Shown: positions 1 through 11,667 of the stretch, piece by piece | Position numbering within the stretch: position 1 is the stretch's first letter | Layout: each line of letters opens with the position of its first letter | Made by a program: the position numbers and the translations under genes | The notes under the pieces: generated by a model | Told to the model about the DNA's origin: nothing | The model's database searches: none | The model's input: only the letters and a program-made list of their open reading frames with translations | NCBI RefSeq assembly: GCF_040436345.1 | Contig: NC_133216.1 | Span: forward strand, 13,782,110-13,846,109 | DNA from: Pagrus major | Lineage: Eukaryota > Chordata > Actinopteri > Spariformes > Sparidae | Length of the DNA: 64,000 nt | Direction of reading: 5' to 3'

Positions 1-1774
1 TAACAGTTTCTGAGACAAGGATACCTCTCTCATCTTTCCCCGTTTCCCTCAGGTATCCCTTTTCTCGATTGAAAGCCTTTATTTTTTCTCCTTTTCCAGT
101 ATTTTGTCCTTCCCTGACATCTGCCTTTCCACACTCCTGTCCCTCAAGTCTTCAGTGGAGTATCACAATAAAATAAAAAACTTTGATTCAAGCAGTTAAA
201 AGTTTTCCGAGATGTTATTTTCCAGGACGATCACTCATAAGGCCGGGCAGTAACACAGTAAGTCACACTAAATAAGTGTCTATTCTCTGTTATTGGTTGT
301 CAGCTGTGCACACCTGGAGGAAGAAAAGTGCTAATGTTAGCCTAGCTCTGCCTTCCATGGAGAGACAGAGTTTGGAGAAAAGGCCTCAGTGTGTTTGCTG
401 CCTCACACACATGAAGCTGCGGGAAGTGAGGTGTGGCGTGAGGTAGCGGTCGGCAGGCTGCAGGTTACGGGATCTCTCTCCCTCTCCTGGTCTCAAAGAC
501 ACACAGCTCAGCTGGTTTTGGTCAGCACCCTCCCAGCCGTTAATGTCATATCAGGACCCGAAATAGTTTGAGAAAAAATAAGACCTGTTCAGCCATGTGG
601 ACAAGAGATAGGTTGTGAAACTTAAATTAATTGCCTTTTAACTTCTTTCCCCTCCCTTCTCCCTTTGATTTATGCAGCTCCACGCTTCCTTACTTATACA
701 TCCTGTAACAGGAATTAGCCTCTCTTTATATACATACATTCTTTATGTATAGATTTTTTCAAACCTGAGTCTATCCATGTGCTCATTCACGTGCCGCATG
801 ATCTCCACAGCCAGGCAGCCTGGCCCAGCGTTTACAACAATGAGAGATCTCATCCATTCTTCAGCTAACATCTTGAGATGGCCCGCTCTGTGTTAAAGCA
901 CCCCAGGGGGAAAAGGAGAGGGGAGGGATGGAGGAGAGAGGGATGGATGGATGGAGGGTCAGAGATGCAGCTGAATGTATACACCAGACTGTAATGAAGC
1001 AGGACATATGATATCGGCCCGAGGAGCGCTGCTGGATCCATGCTTACCTAATGCTTTTAACACATTGAGCCATTTGACTCCTTCTAGAGCCAGCCGGCAA
1101 GCCAGCAAGTGAGAATGTGTGTGTGGGAAGGAGGGGTTGTCTTTGTGTGTGTGCAGTACTTTTGCGCATACGTGTCAGTGTGTATGTGGTTTTCACCATG
1201 TGTGAGTGAGAGAAACGACAGACGAGATGAAGAAAGTGTAAATACAGAAATTGCGAGATTGGAAGAAAATAAAGATAACACCACAACAGAGTGATTCATG
1301 AGTGTGTAGACAAGGAGAAATAAATGTGGGTCATTTTTTTCCCTCCTCTTATGAGTGTCCAATGTCTGTTTTGAAGGTGTGTGTGCATGTGTGTAAAAGA
1401 GGTGAAAATCCTCAGGCTTGTCAGAGTTGTCAGCCAGTTTCTGACTATGGGACACAGGGGGATTCCTATAGCTGTCCTGAGATGGACAGACTGGGCCAGC
1501 AGAGAAGAAACCTGGGACATGAATAACCTTTTCTGGACCAAAATATCTGCATGTCACCCTGCTTGATCTGCCTTTCTTTCATTTATTCACTCTTTTCTTA
1601 CGGGTGAAGAGTTTAGATGTTCTGACAGATGGCTGTCTGACAAGAAACTGATCAGGAAGTTCTTTAACAAAAATAAGAATTTAAGACAAATTGACATTCC
1701 ACACTATGATGGATTGCATTACAGCAATCATCTTGTAGGCACATGACAGGCACAGTTTAGTTTTGTTACATTTG

Positions 1775-2325
1775 TATGATTATTTTCATTATTGGTAAAT
1801 CTGCCAATTATTTTCAAGATTACTCAATTAATTGTTTAGTCTATAAAATGTCAAAAAAATGTCGTCATAATTTCCCTGGATTCCAAAGTGACATCTTTAA
1901 ACTTCTTCTTTTGTCTTTTGTTCACCGTTTTCAGATTCGTCATCTAGTAAATGAAGAGTCTTTGGGTTTTGGACTGGTGGTTGTAAAAAAGCAGCAATTT
2001 GATCACATCACTTTGGACTCAAGGGAATTATGATGGACATTCTTTGACATTTCATAGACTAAATGATTAATCTTGGAAATAACTGGCAGATTAGCAGATA
2101 ATTAAAATAATTGTACGTAAAGTAACATACATAGAAATGTAAGATGGCTGTGCCCTAATGACAAAGAAAAGCAGCACATCCTTACATTTAAGAAGCTGCA
2201 ACCAGCAAATGTTTGATATTTTTGATTGAAAAATGACTGAAATGAATAATCAACTATCAAAATAGTTGTCAATTAATTTTAATGTAATCAATTATTTGAA
2301 TAATCAGCAAAGTGTTGCAGCTCTA
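1775..2325 (+). mobile_element. hAT-like MITE copy, internally rearranged
   Basis: The 3' part (2155-2325) has the AAAGCAGCA...CAGCAAATGTTTGA...AAAAATGACTGAAA...GCAGCTCTA sequence of a family common in spiny-rayed fish. The 5' part (about 1775-1900) is repeated in inverted form at about 2045-2115 (TAGACTAAATGATTAATCTT matches the reverse of the 5' sequence). Confidence 0.7.
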
Positions 2326-5163
2326 CTCTGTCTTTCATATTTAACATCTTACGATAATTATTTTGTTTCAGTGTAGCCAAATACAATTTGAGACTGCATT
2401 TAGACCACTGATTAAAAAGCTATTTTATGGTAGCAATATTGTCTGATTACACACACATAACAGCATATGCATTGTGTGATTGGCATCTATAATGAGCACT
2501 TTTCTGCTATATAGTCTAAGCACACATATGTCATCATTCTCTTCATTCTCACACTACAGAGCCAGACTGGTGCTTTCAGATTTAAAAAGGATGTGGGGCT
2601 GGCAAAGAGAAGGTGGCTGGAGTGAGAGTGGACTATTAAAGGGATAAAAGAGATGGAGGAGACGTGGAAAGAGGAGCCCAGCAGTGGGAGGTGAACCTCA
2701 GTGGTAGTAGATTTGGCAACTGGTTTTATCGCAGCCAAAAGGGGTGGAACTGTACTGGATATTAAGAACCCTACTGGACAAGACTGGAAAGAGATTTGAG
2801 ATTAGTGCAGAGATATATCATACAGGAAGAAGAAAGGGGTGAGAAGACATGCAGAGAGAATGTATAAAGGCCAAAATTAAGATTTAGGAGGGACAAGTAG
2901 GAAGTCGTAGGTGGGTCTGGGCCTTCATCTAGTTTAGCAGGAGTCCACGCTCTGGTCACTGAACCCTGTCTGTCCATAATGGGCAGCTTTGTGGCCAGAG
3001 AGAAGGTGGCAGACATGACGTGTAGTTCTCAGCTGAGCTCTGTGGGAGAAGGGGGGCCTCAAACTTACAATGAGCTTATACACGCAGAACGTACATACAG
3101 TAAAGCAGCAATGCATGGCTGTGCATGTAAGTCTAGGTAAACACCACACAATGCAGACACAAACACGCACACACGCCCACACATGTACTTGTGTCAAAGA
3201 CATGGCAGGAGACCAAGGCTGGTAGTCTAACACTTGCAATGATCACTTTGAGCACCAAGCAAAACACCCACACATGCATCCTGTGTGTGTTGACATGTGT
3301 GTGTTAATGTGACTCAGACGCACAGACGTTAGTTGCATGTAGGTGACAAACCCTGGAGGGCTGAACTGGTAAAAATGACCCTGTGGGATGTTGTAGTACC
3401 CTTCACAGAATAATTCAATAACGCTGCTCTACCATCCACCATCCTTCACCGTATTTGGCTGGCGGTGTTACTATCGGGATCTCTTTTGCTACAGGAGCAG
3501 ACCTATGATGTGATGATCCACAGACCCTGGCATGTAGCATGCAACCTACCCCAGGCCCACACCGACATGCTGACAGTTCTGCAGACGGTGGCACATTTGC
3601 ACACACACAGACGTATGCATGCACGCACGCACGCACGCACTCAAAAAAACACAGCCAATCTGCGAATGCACAGCCTCTTCAGAGCCTCTTTAAGGAGTAC
3701 GCCTGCCCTCTCCCTCCTCCCTTCCTCCTCCTCACTCTCTCCGCATTTCTCAACATATGTTTACCATTAAGACTGGCAGGTGTTGTGGGCCTGCCCCTTT
3801 TCTCTATTGTTGCCCTGCAGCCGCAGCCAACATGGGGAGGCCTGTGAAAAGGTTACGTTAGCTCAAAGGCAACGTTCTTATTCTGAGAACCCCCCGAAAT
3901 TATAACAAGCCTGTTACAAAAGGCACCCTCTGCCTCTCTATGTAGGTACGACTCAACAACTCCACATTTTTTTCAGTTGTTTCTTGCTTTTTTTTTAAAA
4001 AAAAAAATATCACCTCAACATCCATCTATTTAGTACAAAATACTTCTTCCCTATAGACTTAAAAAAGTGGCTGTTGAAAGTTAAAAGTTTTGTACTTTCC
4101 ACACACAAAAGCAGCTGTGTTCAGCTTGAATTATGTTGGTCAGAGACAACTTTTCATGTCAGGGAGAACATATAAAAAAGAAATTGAAGTATCAAGTTTG
4201 TACCTTGCATGGTAAGTTGTTCCTGGTTGTCACGGGCAACTTCAATTGCCAACTACAGATGAAAGCTGTGTACTGTATTTAGACAGATTGGGCCAAAATA
4301 TGAGTGTTTGGAACATATTGCACATGCGGCTGGATAGCAAAGATGCTGATTATGCTGCACTAGTGATTTGAGAAGTTTCTAGGTAGAACTTTATTTGAAT
4401 CCATTTTATCTGACATGACGCAGACCATAGATGATATCCGCCTTAACTCGATCAAAAATGAAACACTGACTGTAACAACATGCACGAAAAAATCAAAAAA
4501 GTGAAAACAATGCACCAAAAAAGAAGAATACCGACTGAGAGTGGAGCAGGGAAAATATTAAAAAACAAAGTCAAAGGAGAAAATAAAAGTGTGTATCTGT
4601 GCCATAAGTTTACCCCTCCCCCTCTCTCTATCTGCACTACCTGAAACAGCGCTCTGGTTTTTGTGGCCCGGGCTGAGAGGAGTGGGGGTGGGCGGGGGTG
4701 GAGCTCGGGCCAGGGAAAGGGTTAATGACACATGTCTGGACTAATGGCTCCCAGTGGAGCTATCTGCTGATTCAGCCCCATTACTTCACAAGCATTAAAT
4801 ATGTCTGCCCTGACCGCTCTCTGCTCCCCCCCAACCCTAATGCAAGTCAACAACATGCTAATCAGAGTGGGGGCATGAGATTTCCAGACTCTCTGTGCTT
4901 TTCTAGCCCTTTATCTCTGACAGTCCTGTCACACTGAAGCAAGCACCTAGGAAAAGCTTGAAACAGCCATTAGTGTTAATGGGTCAACCTGAGTCTGTGA
5001 CCCTGTTAAAAACCTGCATTTTATGCAGCTACGGCACTGCTGGGCCTTGGTATGGAAAAATGAACACACTGTACATGCAGTTCATATTTAGTACTTTGAA
5101 TGTATATTGCTGACAAGAACTGAAAAGTATTGAAAAGATATTATTGTTAAGCCCTATGTTTGA

Positions 5164-6057
5164 CAGTGATGGAATGTAACTAAGTGCATTTACTCAAGGA
5201 CTGTACTTAAGTAAAATTTTGAGGTATTTGAGCATTTCCAGTTTTCTCCCATACTTAATTCTTCCACTCCACTTCATTTTGGAGGTAAATATTTTTTTTA
5301 TACTTTTTACTCCACAACATCTGGTTAACTTTAGTTACTAGTTACTTTGCAGATTGCTGCATCAGAGCCAAAGTAGCATATTTTTAAATTAATATATTTT
5401 ATCCGCAATCTGATTAAAGAAACACTGATTCTAGTCATGAGAAAAATGCTGATAGTCGTATCCAATAATCTGCCAGATAAGTATAAGTAAATATATGTAT
5501 AACTTACTTTAACTTGTACTTTTGGGCACTATTTCATTTGGAGATGAAATTCTAACTCAGAATTTTAACCCACAATATTAATGAGGTAATGATACAAACT
5601 CAGAAATATTTAATTTTTCCATGACTGAATAAACAAGCTGTTCTCAGAGGAAAATAAGGTCCCCAGAACACTGTTTGAAGCTAGAAAGGTGGCAGGGTCC
5701 GCCACATATAAACAAAGTAAAACAGTATGAAGATGTGTTGTCCTTTAAGATCAGTTTGTTTATTCAGTCATGAAAACAAAGAGAGGTTGTTTATTTAGTT
5801 TGTTTAGGCATAAAAAAAAAGTCAGTCAGTGAAGTTCTTTCACTTCTGATTAAAATTTCTTGCCCAAAACTACATAATGCACCATTAACTACATTTATTG
5901 CCAAAAAATTACATTTGATACTTAAGTATGTTTAATATCAGCTGCTTTTACTCAAGTACTAGTTGTATGGGTGATTTTCACTTTACCAAAGTACTATTTT
6001 AACACAGTATACCTATTTGACTCAAGTATGACTTTTGTGTACTTTTTCATCACTCTG
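5164..6057 (+). mobile_element. hAT-like non-autonomous element (TTTACTCAAGTA family)
   Basis: It starts CAGTGATGGAATGTAACTAA and ends TTTTTCATCACTCTG, so the ends are inverted and of hAT type (CAGTGATG). The interior repeats the ACTCAAG/TACTTAAGTA motif and TACTTTTTACTCCAC seen in many copies across teleost genomes. It has no transposase frame. Confidence 0.7.
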
Positions 6058-7116
6058 TGTGTGTCGCCACTGTTAAGTCACAACAGTTTTTAACAAAAAA
6101 ATGCAATTTTTTCTCAAAGTAGTAAAAGTATTTGTTAATCTCCTTATTACATAAGAAATACAGCCACAAAAAGCCCCTTCTCTATTAGTTTATCACTGTG
6201 CTAGTGGGCTAGTGGGGGCCAACCTAGTCCAGGGTTAACAGTCTTACATAAATCAGAACAGATGGCAGACTCGCTGCAAAGCCAGCTGGCTTCAGTTTGC
6301 CTGTGTGTCTGTGTGCAGGACAGGACCTGGCAGTGCAGGTACAGAGTGTAACTCCCTGCACATAATAAACACAACACACGTGTCTGAGTGTATTGGACAC
6401 TAGACATATACAGGCAAGCATCTAGCCATAAAGAAGACAAACATACATACATACATACAAACATACACACAGCACATGTATGAAAATGCTGCAACAAATC
6501 TACTCTTCAAAACAAAAGATTGTCTCTTGTAAGATGAAAATAGTGTTTGAGAGTGAAACTAAAAACAAGATGTTTGTTTTGAGGAAAGGAGGAGGTGGTT
6601 TTGGATGAGGGTTCATCAATCTCTCAGCAGATTAGGAGGCCTTGTAAATGTCAGCTTGCACTGACCCCTCCATGGGGGATGGGGTTACTATTAGGATAAG
6701 AACGAGCTGGGCCCAAGTCCAGGACAGGTCAGACCTATGTGTGGCTGAGAATGGGCCTCTAGAAGGGACTACATGATCCAAATCACAACACCTTTTCTAG
6801 AGATGATGATGTTACAATGAAATAAACTACCTGTTAGTTAATTCTATATTTAACCATGGAGTTACATTGTTTCTCAACTGCCAAACACCCATGTATTGCA
6901 AGTACTTGATGATAAATCATTTTTCATTTTTCACAGACAGCTGCTAAGGTAAATTATCAACATGCTCTTTGGGAGGAAAATGAGGAGCATCTAATGCGTT
7001 GTACTTTGTAATAAAGCTGACTCGGCTGTATCGAGTTACATACTATCAAAGCGAATGAGGTCTCAGGCCTGTAAAAGAGCTGCTTTCAAATGTTCCATGA
7101 CACAGTGTAGTCTCAG

Positions 7117-7120
<4 letters not shown>

Positions 7121-7147
<27 letters not shown>
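7121..7147. repeat. (AC)n microsatellite
   Basis: Uninterrupted AC run. Confidence 0.9.
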
Positions 7148-7149
<2 letters not shown>

Positions 7150-7353
7150 CAACACTCACATATCACCTGGGAGGCGTTGACCACCAAGATACAAGCCTCA
7201 GGTCTAAATGCAACTCTACACAAGACATTTATTGTGATGGGAGATGCAAGTTTGAACTCAACCTTTAACCCTTGATGCATTACCTGAGGAACGTTTTTAA
7301 AAAAATAAGCAAAAAGCTTTTCTTTATGGAATTTGTGAGGCTGCACTTGCCAT

Positions 7354-7648
7354 TAGGGCTACAACTTATGATTCTTCTCATTATCGATTAATCTCCCAGT
7401 TATTTTCATGACTAATCAGTTCATAGTTTTTTTCTGATGCAGCATCCTGTCTCTGTCTGTAGTCTTCATTAACTATCATAGATGACAAAGAAAAGCAGCA
7501 AATCCTTAAATTTAAGGAGCTGGAACCAGCAAATGTTTGACATTTTTGCTTGAAAAATGACTTAAACCATAAATCGATTATCAAAAACAGATGGTCTCAT
7601 TTACGTTTACCTGAATTATCATTCAATTTACTAATTTTTGCAGCTCTA
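7354..7648 (+). mobile_element. hAT-like MITE, compact full copy
   Basis: It begins TAGGGCTACAA and ends with the inverted TTGCAGCTCTA, an imperfect 11-base terminal repeat. Imperfect 8-base flanks (CTTGCCAT and CTTGCAAA) look like a decayed target-site duplication. The interior shares the AAAGCAGCAAATCCTTAAAT and CAGCAAATGTTTGACA segments with the copy at 1775. Confidence 0.8.
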
Positions 7649-8280
7649 CTTGCAAAATTACTGAAAATTCAACTTGTTGAAGTTCCTGAGGTTTGAGGCA
7701 CATGTCAAACAAAATAACTCCTTGACTTCAACAATAACGTCCCCAGACACAGTACACATTTGTGTACTATGTGGGTTTTATTCCCCCAAAGTCATCTTCT
7801 CAGTCTAACTGTTGTACAAAGGAACTGTGTGCGTCTGCACAAATGTGTGTGTAAAAATAATACGTAATGTTCAGTGTAAGATAACAATGAAATGGAATCT
7901 CATTTCTTTTTAGTATTATAGAGTTATGGCCTGTAACACAGCACATTTCCAACTGTTGAAGTACCCATTATACACTAAGTGAACTTACCAGCACTTAAAG
8001 CGTTTTCTCTGCCTGCTGCACAATAAGTCATTTACATTCCCTGACTCGGCAATAACACACAATAACTATAGCTATCATATAAGCGCATTTCTAAACATAG
8101 GCCAGTGAGAGGAGCTCTGCAAATCTCTGTATTGAAATACCCACTTGGCTCGGCTAAAGAGATACAGAGGCCGAGCCTGGGACGAGTGTAGAGTGGCACA
8201 AGTTGGAGCTTTGGCAGAGCGAGGGGAAACGGGAGAGAGGGGCGGGTGAGTGAGGGGGGGTGCAAGAAAAACTGGAAGAT

Positions 8281-8283
<3 letters not shown>

Positions 8284-8368
<85 letters not shown>
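8284..8368. repeat. (AG)n microsatellite, about 85 bp
   Basis: A pure GA/AG purine tract of about 42 units. Confidence 0.95.
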
Positions 8369-8370
<2 letters not shown>

Positions 8371-8512
8371 ATGATCTACACATGGTTTCATGCTGGAGCC
8401 TCAACATAGTAACCATAGACATATGCTGAGGCCTCCTGGGACTCATCAGCAGGACACAGCTGTGAGCTGGACAGCAGAATTCTATTAGCACCAACTATGC
8501 ACACATGCGCTT

Positions 8513-8515
<3 letters not shown>

Positions 8516-8549
<34 letters not shown>

Positions 8550-8550
8550 T

Positions 8551-8585
<35 letters not shown>

Positions 8586-8588
8586 CAC
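8516..8588. repeat. Compound (CA)n(CACG)n microsatellite
   Basis: A CA run passes into at least eight ACGC/GCAC tetranucleotide units. Confidence 0.95.
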
Positions 8589-10689
8589 AGGTAATTTTGG
8601 TATTTGACTGTGTTTTGGCATGCTACAAACACATAAGCCCTCAAGTGGACCTACTACAGCACTGATGGCTGGTCTTGAATACACTGAATCACTTAGTTCA
8701 TCTAATGGCATCCACACAGGTTGAAGGGTTTGACAATTTTAGTCAATGAGCCGAGACAACGTTCTATGGGATCCCTACAGACGCAAAGAGTTTATTTTGG
8801 AAGACACTGACAAGCGTGCCTCTAAACTGCTCCTCAAAGGGTTATGCAATACCTGTTGATAACGGCTCTAAATGTCATGCTTACATCTTGGCTAGGTCGT
8901 CTATCTACCTAACTATGAAGCAAGGAGTCTGTCTGTCTGTCTGTCTGTGCTTCGAATATCCCAAAAACCTTTCACTTGATCTACTTCACACGAGGCAGGT
9001 GCGTTGCTGGGGATCCTAGGAAGTGCAGTGCCAGATTCAGTGCAATTGGGGACGCGACATGTTCAAAATTAATACATCTGAATAAACAGCCAAAACCACT
9101 CAGTGCAGCATCGGGGGCTCGGTTTTGATGCTTTGGCTTCATAGCTCTGCAGACTGAAGCTGGACTTTTACAGTCCTAACCTCTTTTAAAATCGTGTCAG
9201 AAGAAACTCCACAGGTTGGCTTCTTGCTAATCTTAGACATACACACACTAAAAGATTTTACAATAATGGCACATCACACAGTACAAATACAGTTATCCTA
9301 CCAGAGGGAGCATGCATCATCTCACATTATCTCGTGGGGAAGCAGACATAAATAAAATGGAGATTAGTGTGGTGCAACAATTTGCTGTAATAACACGTGG
9401 CAGCAAGAGAAAAACAAAAGCAGAGGGTTAAACGAGTCTGGATGGGTGGGGAACATGGTCAACACAGGTTTTCTATTCTTCAGCAAGAACTGGAGGTGAG
9501 CTTTTAGGTTTCTGTCAACATTAGCATGCTAGCTAACATTAGCCTCAAGGGCTAGAATGTGCATCACCTCCAGGATGCCTTTTTCATTGGTTCTTGTGGT
9601 CCAGCTAGGGAGAGTACAGATGTAATCATCCAGATTTTAGATCGTAAATATCAAAGATGTTGGATAATATCTGGGCACACTGGTATCATAGAACTTATGT
9701 GGTAAAAAAAAATGCTGTTTTGTCACACATTTTACCTTTATCAAAAGATTGCAGAACATTCAGATATCGCACTTTTGCTGTATGGTACTGCGATTTCAAT
9801 AATGTTTTGATTAATTGTGCAGCCCTACAAATGAGGCACACAAATTATACCAAATAAAAGGAGCCAGCCAATAAATTAGTCAACGTCAAAGCTTAGCACC
9901 ATTCTGATGTCTGAGGAAGCCAGCAGAAAGGGGGGAGGAACCCCAGGGTGCAGCCAAAATTAAACCCTTTCAAATCATCCTTTTCTGGACCTTGGTCCAC
10001 TGCCTCCAGCCCAGCCCTAGTCCTCAATAACAACCATTAATGAACTCTGGGTTGGCAGTTAAGCTTGAAGTGATACCCCAGTTACACACATGCTCTGCTT
10101 TCGCTTATTTGTGTGCACCACCGAAGCCCTTTATTTGCTCCCTTCGTCACTCAGTATCACCCGCGCTCCTTCTACAGTTTTATCCCTCTTTCTGCTCCTT
10201 TCTCTCTGCGAGTGTGACATGTTTGTCTAGCTAGTGGAGGTAGTGATTTAGTGCTGCTAAGAATGATGACTCTGCCAGAGGGGCTGGCAGGGCACTGTCT
10301 CACTGTCATACGTTACTCCAGCCGTGGGGGAGGGAAGGATGGAGGGGTGGAGAAGTAACGAAAAAAAAGGGAGAGGGACAAGAGCAGAGCGAGAGAGCGA
10401 GAAAGAGAGAGAGAAAAACTTGAGGGAAAGAGAAACCACCGTCTTTTATGGAGACCAATCCTCCAAGCCTCACTGCCTAGGCCAACTTTACAGGATATAT
10501 TGGACAGTTCCACACTACCCCGCCCCCCACCCCAACTGCTCTCTTTTCTCAGCTCTTTTTCGTGCTCCCCTCCTTTTTGGTTTCCAACAAGGCAAGCCTT
10601 TAGCCGAACTCTGGAGAGGTGTAAAAGTATTACCATGTCAACAAGTGCCTTTTACTCTAACCCACTTTACGCACACAGGCACCGGCTCC

Positions 10690-10694
10690 TCTCC

Positions 10695-10779
<85 letters not shown>
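10690..10779. repeat. Compound (CT)n(CA)n microsatellite
   Basis: A short CT run is followed by about 37 CA units. Confidence 0.95.
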
Positions 10780-10783
<4 letters not shown>

Positions 10784-11296
10784 AAATTGGGGTCAATCAT
10801 CTGCAAGAACGACCTTAGTATACACTGTTCCACAGAGTGTGCCAGAATAAGTTCAGCAACACAGAAAACCAAAGCCTGTTCGGCACAAAGGACCTGGAAT
10901 ACAAAGGAGAAACCATTATCCTCGCATTTTGGTAGTGAAACTAATGAGCTCCTCAGGATGATAGATTAACTCTACATGTAAGTCCTGCATCTCACACACT
11001 CTAAACTGGGTCTTCAATGTGCCTGGTAACCTCATCAAAATGAGATTAAAGGAACTGGTAAAGTTATTCCTGTGAAAACAGGAGAGAAAACGGTGGAGGA
11101 AGAGAGCTCTGAAGGGCGATATAGACCCCAGTTGGCCTTTTTCAGAACTTGTGGTCTCTTTCTACCACTAGTTCACAGTGTACGCAGGGAGCGGGCTTAC
11201 GACAGCGAGAGAGAACACAGAGGAAGAGTGCAGAGAGCAAGAAATAGCATGCAAAAGCACAGATTTGTAAGGGGAGGGAGGGAGGGGTAGAGCAAG

Positions 11297-11298
<2 letters not shown>

Positions 11299-11374
<76 letters not shown>
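11299..11374. repeat. (GA)n microsatellite, about 76 bp
   Basis: A second long purine-only GA tract, 3 kb from the one at 8284. Confidence 0.95.
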
Positions 11375-11378
<4 letters not shown>

Positions 11379-11643
11379 TAGCCCTGCCCAGTTGCCTGGG
11401 GAGAAAACTGCTCTGGTGCTGACTCAGGACTCTCTTTGTTTGACAATGCTCCCTCGCTCTTGCTCTCTCTCTCTCTCTGACACACTCACACTCTCAAACT
11501 CACTCGTCTTTTTTCAAACACTCGGTCACCATCTTTTCTCATGTGCACATGCTCCTTCTTAGTCAGACTCATGCCAATAATTTCACTTTGACTTACTTTT
11601 CATCTTCTTTTCCCCTCTGCTGTTTTTTCCACCCACTATCCGC

Positions 11644-11667
11644 CGTGTGTGTGTGTGTGTGTGTGTG
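11644..11667. repeat. (TG)n microsatellite
   Basis: Uninterrupted TG run. Confidence 0.85.

Noticed and set aside
6420-6475. CATA/ACAT tandem repeats as possible CRISPR-like units
   Set aside because: They are simple sequence repeats without spacers, in a eukaryotic genome.
8032-8717. Open frames of 100-140 codons on the minus strand
   Set aside because: They are mostly Leu-Ser or Cys-Val runs from translating the (AG)n and (CA)n microsatellites.
10313-10872. Open frames up to 152 codons on both strands
   Set aside because: They depend on a (CA)n tract read as Thr-His or Cys-Val and have no homology.
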